Shown here: piece after piece, positions 10,879 through 22,000 of the stretch | Layout: each line of letters opens with the position of its first letter | Position numbering within the stretch: position 1 is the first letter of the stretch | From: Alopecurus myosuroides | Taxonomy: Eukaryota > Streptophyta > Magnoliopsida > Poales > Poaceae | Reading direction: 5' to 3' | DNA: 64,000 nucleotides | NCBI GenBank assembly: GCA_028641055.1 | Contig: CM054057.1 | Coordinates: 724,495,931 to 724,559,930, forward strand | Position numbers and translations under genes: made by a program | The notes under the pieces: generated by a model | Database searches by the model: none | What the model saw: only the letters and a program-made list of their open reading frames with translations | What the model was told of the DNA's origin: nothing

Positions 10879-11977
10879 ATGGCGAGCGAAACCACGGCTT
10901 CATCGGCGAACAGTAGAACATCAGGGAGAGATCGAGGGAAGTCAATCCCGATCAACGACCTTCTCCAACGATTAGATCTGCGAGAGGAAGAGGAGGATGA
11001 CCTCAACTTTGACGAAGAATTCCCCCATCAACAAGCAGAATCCGAGTTCACGGCGATCTGCAGGGTGCACACATCAAAACCCTTCTCGAGGAAGGCGTTC
11101 TACTCGTACATGCGTATGGCATGGAGTTTAGCCCAAGGCGTGACATTTGAGCCAGTTGGGAACAACAGGTTTACTCTGAAAGTTAGATGCCTGGGAGATT
11201 GGAATAGGATCATGGATCAAGGTCCATGGATTTTTCGAGATAAGGGTGTCCTGATTGAAAAGTATGATGGCTTTTTAAATCCACAAGACGTCGAATTGAA
11301 CAAGATACCACTGTGGATTCAATTGAAGGGCCTTCCTACTGCCTACAGGAAGAAAGAAATTCTCGAGGCTCTATGCAAGCGAGTGAGCAAAGTAGCTAAG
11401 GTTAACTTGGCCCCGAGAGGCGATGGCGATCATGTTCGGATCAGGGTTGAAGTAGACGTGAACAAACCACTCACCAGGTTTGTGTCAATCACAAAGAACC
11501 AATAAAGTCTTTCTACCAAGTGTATTATGAGAAGATTCCGAAGTTTTGCTTTGTTTGTGGGATGTTGGGGCATGTTCATCTGGAGCATGGGAACGGGAAA
11601 CATGCAGAGAAGGAGATGCAATGGGGCGATTGGTTGTTGGCACCTCAACCCGAGTGGACTCCCTTCAGAGGGGCCACCCACAGAGGAGGCAGACGGTGGG
11701 TAGACAAGGACACAGGAACGACCATATGGCGTCGGAGTGGAAATCTAACAAAGGGAATGATGAGGATCTCCGAGATACTGGCACAAGCCCCCTGAAAAAA
11801 ACTAGTGGGATGGATGTGGATACCAACCCCTCTTCTCATAAAAGGATAGCACTGGAGAATATACCTAGCGATCATAGAGACAGAATAGGAAGGGAATTAG
11901 TGGTCATAAAAGACAGTGAGAGGGAGGAGCAACACGGATCGGAGAGAGACGCTTCTACTCAGGGAAGCAAAAGGTAG
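10879..11977 (+). pseudogene. LINE ORF1 (DUF4283 + zinc knuckle), frameshifted
   Basis: Nucleic-acid-binding ORF1-type protein of plant LINEs. The start ATGGCGAGCG has an ACC before it. A DUF4283 domain fills about residues 50-205 ('GPWIFRDKGVLIEKYDGF', 'PLWIQLKGLPTAYRKKEI'). A frameshift near 11500 moves to the zf-CCHC_4 knuckle 'FCFVCGMLGHVHLEH' (11545-11590), in which the last ligand expected as Cys is His. A second frame change near 11690 leads to a charged tail ending at 11977. ORF1 proteins bind the element RNA and chaperone it. Confidence 0.8.
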
Positions 11978-12051
11978 AAGAGCGACACGCAAGCTGATGC
12001 GGGAAACAGCAAAATTATATCGGCGAGCTCCAGTGAGCTCGACCGGGAGCA

Positions 12052-15000
12052 ATGAGAATCGTGGGATACAACTGCCGGGGTCTTAAAAAAACCCCGGCTG
12101 GTGCGCTCGTTTCTGGGAGTCCAGGAGCGATCAAAACCAGATGATCTTTTTCTGTCCGAGACGCTTCTGGATAAAGCAAGGGCGGAAAAAATGAGACGCA
12201 AACTTTCCTTCGATCACATGTTGAGTTGGGAGAGTGACGGGCGCAGTGGAGGTCTGCTTATGTTCTGGAGAAAGGAGTTGACAGTCACCTGCTCTGAGGT
12301 GCATAGCAATTTTCTAGATATCCGTATAGACGAGACCAGCGGGACGGGATGGCGTATCACTGGCATATACGGAGAACCTAGCACAGACCGAAAGCACCTA
12401 ACCTGGGAGTACTTATGGAATCTCAATGGTATGATCGATCTACCATGGTTGGTTCTCGGTGATTTTAATGAGATCTTACTTGGGGATGAGAAGGAAGGGG
12501 GTGCCCCAAGAGCACAAAGACGTATGCAAGGATTTCGTGAAGCCCTCGGTGACTGCAAATTATATAATGAATGAAAGGGGATTAAATTCACCTGGCGCAG
12601 AGGGAGAATTCGAGAAAGGCTGGATAGAGCTGTTTGCAACCACCGCTGGAATGACCTCTTCCCATCGGCAGCAGTGATCCATGGTGATTTTGCGAGGTCT
12701 GATCATAGACCCATATCAGTTGATCTCCACTACATGGAGAACTCACTAGCGACTAAACCCTCTGGGTCGAGGAGATTTGAGGCGCGCTGGCTGCAGGAGG
12801 ACTCGGTGGACGGAATTGTCGAGCAGGCTTGGGCCGAGGACCAGTCTAGCTCACTGTCAAATCTGGGCCGCAAGCTTGAATACGTGCATGGTGCACTCCA
12901 TGCATGGGACATGCAAGTCTTACGTAAGGCTCGTCGATCGCTCCAGGATCTTAACAAGGAACTGAACGTGGTAATGAAGGGGCCTCTTACGGAAGAGGCT
13001 ATATGGAAACAAGGGGAGATACAAACAGAGATCGAGAAATTACAAGAACAGGAGGAGGTGAAATGGGTGCAACGCGCCCGAGCAAACTGGATGAAACAGG
13101 GAGATCGTAATACAAATTTTTTCCATAACTTTGCAAATTTCCGCAGGAAAACAAATATGATTAAGAAGCTACAAGACGAGGCGGGGAATTCTATTGAAGG
13201 GAATGATCTCTATGACCATATCTCTGGCTATTTTAAGGAGCTTTTCATGAAGCAATATGATGATGCAAACAATGAAGTTATCAATAAAGTTAAACCTCAA
13301 GTATCTATGGCTATGAATGAGGTTCTGTGTGCGGTTTACACAAGAGAGGAGGTAAAGAGGGCTCTTTTCAATATTGGCGATTTGAAGGCCCCGGGACCGG
13401 ATGGTCTTCATGCGGTATTATTTAAAAGATATTGGGAATTAATTGGCGAGGATCTCACTACGGTGGTTCTCGATGCTCTTAACAGAAGGACTATACCAGC
13501 TGAGTGGAACAAGACCACAATTGTCCTAATACCGAAAACTGAAAGTCCCACAAAGGTAACACAGTATCGTCCTATCAGTCTTTGCAATGTTACTTATAAA
13601 GTTATCTCTAAAGTGTTGATAGCTAGGCTTAAAATCTACTGCCTGAAATCATTACGCCAAATCAAAGTGCCTTCGTCCCCGGGAGACTAATTACTGATAA
13701 TGGTCTGGTGGCATACGAATCGTATCATGCGATTAAGAACAAGAAGACGGGGAAGTACGGTACTTGTGCTATCAAACTTGACATGCATAAGGCGTACGAT
13801 AGAGTGGAGTGGTCTTTTCTCGAGAAGATTCTGACTAAACTGGGATTTGATACGGGATGGATTTCTATGATCATGGCCTGTGTTTCTACTGTCTCCTACC
13901 ATGTCCGTTTCAACGGAGGTGATACTGATGAGTTTATGCCCACCCGAGGGTTGAGACAGGGGGACCCACTATCCTCCTATTTGTTTCTTCTATGTTCGGA
14001 AGGTTTATCAAGTCTAATCAATGATGCCGAGGAAAAAGGTGATCTGGTTGGCGTCAAGGATTGTCGCAATGCCCTAATGATCTCACACCTATTGTTTGTA
14101 GACGATTCCTTGATCCTTATGAAAACGGATAATAACAATGCTCTTACTCTGAAACACATTCTGCAATCCTACTGCTCAGCCTCGGGACAGCTGGTGAGTG
14201 AGGCGAAATCGACTGTGTTTTTCAGCCCGTGTACCTCCCCTGAGATCTGGAGGAGGTGTGTTCCACTCTTAACATCCTAACGGAGGCAATCACGGACAAA
14301 TATTTGGGGCTCCCACCCCTTATCGGTGTTGATCGTTCTGATTGCTTCAAACACTTGATTGACAGGGTTTGTGCCCGCCTGGCGGGATTCAGGGAAAAAC
14401 TTCTCTCCTACGGGGGGAAAAGAGGTACTTCTCAAAGCAGTTGCACAGGCAATCCCGGCGTATGCAATGTCGGTTTTCAGGCTTCCCAAGCAGATAACAA
14501 AAGAGATCACAGATGCTATGATCCGTTACTGGTTGGGAGATGAAGAGGATAAAAAACATATGCATTTCTTTGCGTGGTGGAAGATGTGTATCCCTAAGAA
14601 GCAAGGTGGCATGGGGTTTAGGGATCTCCCCTGTTTTAACCTCGCCATGCTTGCAAAACAAATATGGAGGCTGCTATGCGAGCCAGAATCTCTATGCGCC
14701 CAAGTTCCGAGGGAGAAATACTACCCTACGGGGGACATTTTAAATGCGACACTCAAGAAGGGTTCCTCTTATACCTGGCAAAGCTTATTTGCTGGGATCC
14801 AAAATTTCAAATGAGGTTATATATGGAGAGTGGGTGATGGTACAAGGATTAATATATGGGATGATGCATGGATTTCGGACAGCCCTACTAGAAAAATTAT
14901 TACTCAAAGAGGTAACATTCTGCTTACTCATGTCTCGGAATTAATCAATCAAGATATGGGGCAGTGGGATGAGGAGTTGATCCGCGACGTCTTCTGCCCT

Positions 15001-16167
15001 TACGATGTTGTAAGAATACTCAATATCCCCCTGGCTATTGTTATGATGGAAGACTTTATCTCATGAAATTATACAAAAACTGGGGTTTTCTCGGTGAGAT
15101 CGGCGTATCACAAGGAATGGAATCATCAACATGGATCCAAACTGGCTCGAACAAATAGCCAAGGTAGTTCGGATAGGGAGGCGATTTGGACTAATTTGTG
15201 GAATTTGAATGTGCCCTCAAAGGTGAAAATCTTTTCCTGGCGTTTCCTCCACAACACAATTCCCTGCAACTGCACTTTGGCAAACAGACACATCATTAAC
15301 TCTAGCCTTTGCCCAGTCTGCAAAGTGCATTGTGAGGATCTGACGCACACTTTCTTTACGTGTGTGAGAGCTCGTGAGATTTGGGAGAACTTGGGCCTAT
15401 TTAGCATCATACAGCGAGCATGCGGTGAGTTCCAAGATGGACCGCAAGTATTTGAATTTTTTCTTAAACAGAAGGTGGCTCCTGTACCCGTCTATGGTAT
15501 TAATCTGAGAGAGCTCATTGCAACAACGTGCTGGTATGTATGGTGGGAAAGGAGAAAAACTGTCCATGGCGAAGAGGTTACAAAACCGGCTTATTCGGCG
15601 CAGTCCATCGCTGCGTGTGCGATCAATTACACTCGTGCCCAGAAGAAAAACGCGGGCGTTAAGAGAGAGGGGTGGAAAAAACCCCCGGAGGATTTTACAA
15701 AACTTAATGTTGATGCTTCGTTTTATCCACAGGATGGGCGTGGAGCTACAGGTGCCGTTATCCGCGACGCTCGTGGTGCATTCATGGCCGGGAGCTGCTA
15801 CACGATCCCTCTTGCCCCTGATGCGTCCATGGCTGAAGCAAGAGCCCTCAAAGACGGGCTCATACTTGCGGGACAAATGGGTTGCATGAACGTTGTGGTT
15901 AACAGTGACTGCATGGAGGTGATCGATACAATGAATGATGCGGGTAATTCTATCGGACCTTCGGCTGCTATCTACGAGGAGTGCACCTTCCTAGCGAGAG
16001 GTTTTAATAGGATCATCTTCGAGTTTGCTCCCAGGGAGAGCAATGTTGTAGCTCATACTTTAGCGTCTATGGCTAGTGGTCATGGTTTGCAGGTCTGGTT
16101 TGAGGATCCTCCTGACTGTATCAAAGGATTCCTCGCAGACAATGTAAGCCTATTTGTAAACACTTAA
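12052..16167 (+). pseudogene. LINE ORF2 (endonuclease, RT, zf-RVT, RNase H), broken
   Basis: Polyprotein for target-primed reverse transcription. Start 'RIVGYNCRGL' (12052); endonuclease 'GDFNEILLGDEKEGG' near 12460 and 'RSDHRPISV' near 12695; RT 'LKAPGPDGLHAVLF' (13385), 'YRPISLCNVTYKVISK' (13567), 'GLRQGDPLS' (13950) and 'LFVDD' (14092-14106); zf-RVT 'CPVCKVHCEDLTHTFFTC' (15310); C-terminal RNase H 'LNVDASFYPQDGRGATGAV' (15704). Breaks: frameshift near 12090, TGA 12572-12574, frameshifts near 13635, 14235 and 14415, TGA 14812-14814 and 15064-15066. The catalytic motif is FVDD rather than FADD. It is non-functional as it stands, though the structure is complete. Confidence 0.85.
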
Positions 16168-16281
16168 CGTTTGAGCAGCAAGCTCGCACTCTTTTCCTTA
16201 CCAGGGTACCTAAGGGGGCTGGAAGGTTTTTAAAGAGGCGGCTTGTTTGTTGTTTATTTATATATGGAAAATTCAAAAAAA

Positions 16282-16298
16282 AACTAGCTTGTAAGGAA
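16282..16298. repeat. Target site duplication of LINE 2, right
   Basis: Second copy of AACTAGCTTGTAAGGAA, directly after the A tail. Confidence 0.9.
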
Positions 16299-16620
16299 CA
16301 TTGATATAATGAGAAGCTTGTACATAACAAAGATGCAAATAGCAGATGACAAGCAATTAAGCACGCATGACAAGCTTGTAAGGAACATAAATGAAAAACA
16401 TCACATGACAGGCATGTAAGTAAACATGGCTGAAAATAGCAGACAACAAGCATGTACAGAACATAGTTGAAAATAACATCTCACGAGGATAGATGAACTA
16501 GCAGATGAAAAGCAAGCAGCATGCATGTGCATGAACTATGAGATGACAAGCATAGGTGAAATAGCAGGAGTTTGCATCAGAATTCACAAAGGGAAGCATC
16601 AGTACGTATCTAGAAGAATC
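16299..16620. repeat. Degenerate short tandem repeats in TnpA-like intron
   Basis: Loose repeats of about 45-60 bp carry words such as 'acaagcttgtaaggaacat', 'acaagcatgtacagaacat', 'gaaaatagcagacaacaagc' and 'gatgacaagca'. The rejoined Helitron/LINE target ('atgtacaatctttagatgaa' onward) belongs to the same series, which supports the idea that the intron was once continuous. No gene. Confidence 0.55.
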
Positions 16621-17891
16621 TATTAAGGTAATTGTTGATCCCAGAGATAAACATAATTCTGAGGGACTTACAATTGCACTTTTCACGGGCGAAGAGAATC
16701 CACGTATCTTGTTGTTGTGCATAGCTTTGAACAATTCAAAGGCATCTTCCCCCATGTAGCAGCAAACCTCGTAGCTACGAGTACCTGTGGCGCTATGGAA
16801 CTGGACGGCCTCTCTGCTTTGCCTGGCTTTCAGACAAGCCATCTACATAACCGAAGTATGAAATGATTAGACACAGTCCAGGTTATGGAATAGAAATAGT
16901 GGTAAGGTAGAGTGAACAAAGACATTACCTATTTCCTGACTGAGGACCAGTGATCGACTAGCCTGCACCATTCTGCTTCGCTCATGTGCCCAACTGCACC
17001 AGGAGGCGTTCGTACAACTCTACTCTTGTCTCTAACGCTGTCAAAAAATTCTTGCTTCAGAATATGGCATCTTTGTCTTGTACAGTTCTTGAGATGCATC
17101 AGAAGAGATTGACGAATAACAGGGTCTCTTGAGTTCAGATGAAACTTTGACTGAAACAAAAGAAAGAGCACTTTTCAGTTATATGAACATCAATGGAATG
17201 AACTGGAAGGTTGGGTTACAAAACTTAAAGACACATGGCCGTGGTAGGAGGAAAATATATCTTCCCTTTCCTTGTACTCTTTCCAATGGGGGAAGATAGG
17301 GACAGTGTGCTTCACAGCTAATGAACACGCAGTAGCATACATGGCAGCAATCTTTGGGTCCACTCGCCTTGTCTTTCCCAGAGGAATAACAATTCTGATC
17401 ATGTTTCCTTTGGACATGTTTCTTCTCCTCCCAGCTGCACCACTCGAAACAATGTCTTCACATGGCTAATCTACAGAAATTGTGGCATTGCTAGGGTTAA
17501 TATTCTGCATTTTGGATTTCCCTCCACACATGGCCCCTCGTAGCGCATGCGATCTCTGTGATATGTCATCTTGCTCTTTGTTCTAGGCACCTTGCTCCTC
17601 GACTTGGGAACCTTGCCCCTCGCCTAGGAATGGTGGCAGCTCGCCTTGCACACCTGGCAGCTCACCGTAGGGAGGTGCCTGCTCGCATTGGGCAGCTTCC
17701 TACTGGCCTTGGGGAGCTGCCTCCACGTCTTGGACTACTGGTCGCTTGAGTTCGTCATCTGCATACGGATGGACATGGGCAACTTCATGCTCGCGATGGG
17801 CCTTGACGCGCTTGCGTTTACAACCATGTCCACCAGGAGGCATCTCTGTCCTACCAGATGTACTCTTGACTTTAATGTTCCTAATTTGCAC

Positions 17892-18300
17892 GGTTTATAT
17901 GTACCAAATCAACTAGGATAGTAGCACAAAATACATGGCAGAACAATAATTAAGTCAACAGTTCCACACAACATAAGTACCTTTATTGTTGAGCTATCAA
18001 GCAAGGCATGCCTTATCTAGATGGTGGACATGGTATAAATGGAAATAAATAGCTTACACTATAAGTCTAGAATTGATGATTTATGCGAATAAATGAAAAT
18101 AAATAGCGCATACATGTTCTTTACAAATATCCTTATCTTTCATTGGGATGTGACAACATAGAGTTAGAAAATCTTAGTGATGCAATTCGCTGTTTGACCA
18201 TATCATATCAGTAATCTAATTTGTGGACCTAAGTATGATAGGATCGCAGGAGAAGTGATCTTAAGCTTTATACAAGCTCGAAAATAAGCAAACTCTGACC
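17892..18300. other. Intron or 5' region of TnpA-like gene
   Basis: AT-rich sequence with no recognisable protein. On the minus strand a possible acceptor ('caaattag') lies just before the exon at 17880, so this may be an intron of the TnpA-like gene. Confidence 0.35.
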
Positions 18301-18720
18301 AAACAAACTTGACGGCTACCAGGCAGGCGAGGTGGCAGATCTTGAGGACGACCTGGACGGCGAGGTGGCAGATCTTGACGGCGAGGTATCAAATTTGGAC
18401 GACGAGGTGGCATATCTGGATGGCGTCCTGGACGTCAAGGTGCAAGCCCGGGAAGGCGAGCTGAGTGGCGGGGTGGACGACCGGGGATGAGAAGGTAGAA
18501 GGCCGGGAAGGCAAGCTGCACGGCGAGGTGGAAGACCGGGGACAGCTAGGTGGAAGCCCGGGAAGGCGAGCTACAGAGCGAGGTGGAAGGCCAGGGCGGA
18601 GTAGATGGGGTTTAGGAGGAAAAGGGGATTTCGTACAAGAAGAGGAGGGGAAATTTCGGCGAGGGGGCAGATAAGAGGGAGAGGTTCAAAATTTAGGGCG
18701 GCATAGACGGCAAAGTATTT
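18301..18720 (-). promoter_or_regulatory. Leader region of TnpA-like gene with short repeats
   Basis: On the plus strand, variants of 'gacggcgaggtggcagatct' and 'gaagg.cgggaaggcgagct' recur about every 30-60 bp. On the minus strand the end at 18600-18680 is pyrimidine rich, as in plant 5' leaders. This fits the promoter-proximal leader of the minus-strand gene. The reading is inferred from position and composition only. Confidence 0.35.
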
Positions 18721-18847
18721 GGTCAATTATTTGGGTGGGCGGCGCGAAATTTTTGCGCCCGCCAGATTTTGGTACATTGGCTGGAGAACATTGCTGGCCT
18801 TGGATACATGATGGATGGCCTAAAAAGATAACCATTATTGAAATATA

Positions 18848-19008
18848 CTCCCTCCGTATCGAAATGTAAGATGTTTTAGCATTTTCTAGACAATATGTAC
18901 CTAGACATGTTTTAGTGTAAGATGCATATGAATCTACACACTAAAACATGTCTAGATACATTATATCTACAAAATGCTAAAACATCTTATATTTTGATAC
19001 GGAGGGAG
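18848..19008. mobile_element. Stowaway-type MITE
   Basis: 161 bp with long terminal inverted repeats starting CTCCCTCCGTATCGAAATGT and ending with the complement. TA lies on both sides (18846-18847 and 19009-19010), the Tc1/mariner target duplication. The arms also share 'agatgttttagcatttt', so nearly the whole element can fold into one hairpin. It is non-coding and mobilised by a mariner transposase elsewhere. Confidence 0.92.
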
Positions 19009-19082
19009 TATTATTTAAGGATAATGGGAAGACATCTATAAATTACTCACATAAACTATTACTAATAATAAATAAATTACGC

Positions 19083-22000
19083 TACCATTGTATTGGGTGT
19101 TCCTTCGGCCTAACCTAACACAACCAAGAAATTGGTTCCACTTTGCTACCCCTTTTCGGCTCATGTAGATGGGGCAGAACGACAATTCCGTCTATTTCCC
19201 AGCGGGGCTATGGTTTATCCGGAGAGGGGGCTCCGGATCGTCCGAATGCCACCAAATCCCATTACACGCCACACCACGTGTGATAGAGTGTGGCATGGGT
19301 CTTGGATGCCCAAGATTAACTCGCTCTCTGTGTTAGGGTTTCACCGGTGTCGGATTCTCTCTCGCGGGTTCCGAGACTAATTAATGAGAGCCCGAAACTC
19401 CCGGGTGTAACGGAACTGGGGGAATCTTGCCAAGAGGTGTGCCCTAACATTCTCTTGGGTGTTCCTTGGGTCTAACCTAACACAACCAAACAATTATTTA
19501 CACTTTGCTACCCCCTTACGTGTTAGAGTGTCATGGTCTTGGATACCCGAGATTACCTCCCTCTCTGTGTTAGGGTTTCACCGGTGTCGGATTCTCTCTC
19601 GCGGGTTCCAGGACAAAATAATGAGATCCCGAAACTCCCGGGTGTGACGGAATTGGGGTAATCTTGCGAAGAGGTGTGCCGTACCATTATCTTGGGTGTT
19701 CCTTGGGCCTAACCTAACACAACCAAACAGTTAATTTGACTTTTCGACCCTTCTGGCTCACGTAGATGGGGCAGAACGACAGTTCCGTCTTTTCCCCAAC
19801 GGGGCTATGGTTTCTCCGGAGAGGTGGCTCCAGATCGTCTGAATGCCACCAAATCCCATGGTATACTATATCATGTGTGTTAGAGTGTGTAATGTGTCTT
19901 GGATGCCCAAGTGTCCCGTGCTCTCTGTGTAAGGGCTTCACCGACGTCGGATTCTCTCTAGCGGGTTCCATGACAACTTAGAGCCCAAAACTCCCGGATT
20001 TGACGGAACTAGGGGAATCTTGCCAAGAGGTGGACCCTAACATTTTCTTTGGTGTTCCTTGGGCCTAACCTAACAAAACTAAACATTTGGTTCCACTTTT
20101 CTACCCCCTTTCGTCTCACGTAGTGGGTCCAAAATGGTAGTTCCGCCTTTTTGCCCAACGGGGCTATGGTTTCTCCGGAGGGGGGCTCCGGATCGTCTGG
20201 ATGCCACTAAATCCCATAGTATACCATACCATGTGTGTTAGAGTGTTTCATGGGTCTTGGATGCCCAAGATTCCCTCGCTCTCTCAGTTAGGGCTTCACG
20301 AGCGTCGTATTCTTTCTAGCGGGTTCCAGGACTACTTAGAGCCCGAAACTCCCGGATTTGACGGAACTAGGGGAATCTTGCCAAGAGGTGGACCCTAACA
20401 TTTTCGGTGGTGTTTCTTGGTCCTAACCTAACACAAAAAAACAGTTGGTTGCACTTTGCTACCCCCTTTCGGCTCACGTAGAGGGGCCAGAATGGCAGTT
20501 CCGCCCCACCCCCCAACGGGGCAATGGTTTTTTCGGAGGGGGCTCCGGATCGTATGAATGCCACCAAATCCCATGGTATGACATAACATATGTGTTAGAG
20601 TGTGCCATGGTCTTGGATACCCGAGATTACCTCGCTCTCTGTGTTAGGGTTTCACTGGTGTCGGATTTCAATCTCGTCGGTTCCAGGACAAATTAATGAG
20701 AGCCCGAAACTCCCGGGTGTGAAGGAACTAGGGGAATCTTGCCAGGTGTGCCCTACCATTCTCTTGGGTGTTCCTTGGGCCTAACCTAACACAACCAAAT
20801 AGATATTTCCACTTTTCTATCCCATTCCGGCTCACGTAGATTTGGCAGAACGTCAGTTCCGTATTTTCCCCCAGCGGGGCTATGGTTTCTCCGGAGAGGT
20901 GGCTCCAGATCGTTTGAATGCCACAAAATCCAATTTTCACTCCATACCATGTGTGCTATAGTGTGGCATGGGTCTTGGATTCCCACTTCCCTCGCTCTCT
21001 GTGTTAGGGTTTCACCGGTGTCGTATTCTCTCTTGCGGGTTCAAGGACTAATTAATGAGAGCCCGAAACTCCCGGGTGTGACGGAACTGGGGGAATCTTG
21101 CCAAGAGGAGGGCCCTACAGTTTTCTTGGGTGTTACTTGGGCCTAACCTAACGCAACCAAGAAGCTATTTCCACTTTGCTACCCCCTTCCGACTCTCGTA
21201 GATGGGGCAGAACGACAGTTCCGTCTTTTCCCCCATCGGGGCTATGGTTTCACCGGAGGGAGCTCTGGATCGTCTGAATGCCACAAAATCCCATGGTATA
21301 CCATACCACGTGTGCTAGAGTGTGTCATGGGTCTAGGATGCCCAAGAGTCCCTCTCTCTCTCTATGTTAGTGCTTCACCGGCGTCAGATTCTCTCTAGCG
21401 GGTTCCATGACTACTTAATTAGAGCCTGAAACTCCCGGATTTGACGGAACTAGGGGGATCTTGCCAAGAGGTGGATCCTAACATTTTCTTTGGTGTTCCT
21501 TGTGCATAAACTAACACAACCAAACAAAATAGTTGGTTCCACTTTGCTACCCCTTTCCGACTCACGTAGAGGGGCCAGAACGGCAGTTCCGGCTTTTTCC
21601 CCAGCGGGCCTATGGTTTCTCCGGAGGGGGCTCCAGATCATATGAATGCCACTAAATCCCATGGTAGGACATACCGTGTGTGTTAGAGTGTGTCATGGTC
21701 TTGTATACCCAAGATTACCTCTTTCTCTGTGTTAGGCTTCACCGGCGTCGGATTCTCTATCGCGTGTTCCAAGACTACTTAGAACCCGAAACTCCCGGAT
21801 CTGACGGAACCGTGGGAATCTTTCCAAGAGGTGGGCCCTACCTTTGTATTGGGTGTTCCTTCGGCCTAAACTAACACAACCAAGAAATTGGTTCCACTTT
21901 GCTACCCCTTCCGGCTCAGGTAGATGGGGCTGAACAAAAATTCTGTCTTCCCACCGGGGCTATGGTTTATCCGGAGAGGGGGCTCCGGATCGTCTGAATG

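Larger units (their letters stand above)
10654..16281 (+). mobile_element. Full-length L1-type LINE with 17-bp TSD
   Basis: Non-LTR retrotransposon with 5' UTR, ORF1, ORF2 and a short A-rich tail (16275-16283). Perfect 17-bp target duplications lie at 10637-10653 and 16282-16298. It landed 26 bp beyond the Helitron end, in the same intron of the TnpA-like gene. Its 3' UTR holds a 61-bp block (16185-16245) shared with the 3' region of the gypsy element at 48303-48363. Confidence 0.9.
4767..17891 (-). pseudogene. TnpA-like CACTA protein (Transposase_24), split gene
   Basis: Minus-strand gene of the Ptta/En/Spm family (Transposase_24). Visible exons, all phase 0, are 17891-17220, 17150-16929, 16842-16672 and 5165-4767, with GT donors and AG acceptors. 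Exon 1 carries 'VDPKIAAMYATACSLAVKH' and 'FPHWKEYK', exon 2 'RQRCHILKQEFFD', exon 3 'FHSATGTRSYEV', and exon 4 a charged coiled coil (about residues 60-110 of that exon) before its stop. The last intron is 11.5 kb because it holds a Helitron and a LINE. Four in-frame TAG codons (17702-17700, 17585-17583, 17468-17466, 16931-16929) break it, each one C-to-T step from CAG. Family proteins are thought to bind the element ends; the catalytic partner is not in the window. Further 5' exons may exist above 17891. Confidence 0.75.

Noticed and set aside
18021..18830. Right end of a smaller CACTA just before the MITE
   Set aside because: No TTTGGTAGTG-type terminus is found near 18700-19080; the only matching end is at 59038.
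19111..19130. Telomere-like CCTAACCTAAC
   Set aside because: It is present once per 358-bp monomer and is not the plant TTTAGGG repeat; it is just part of the satellite.
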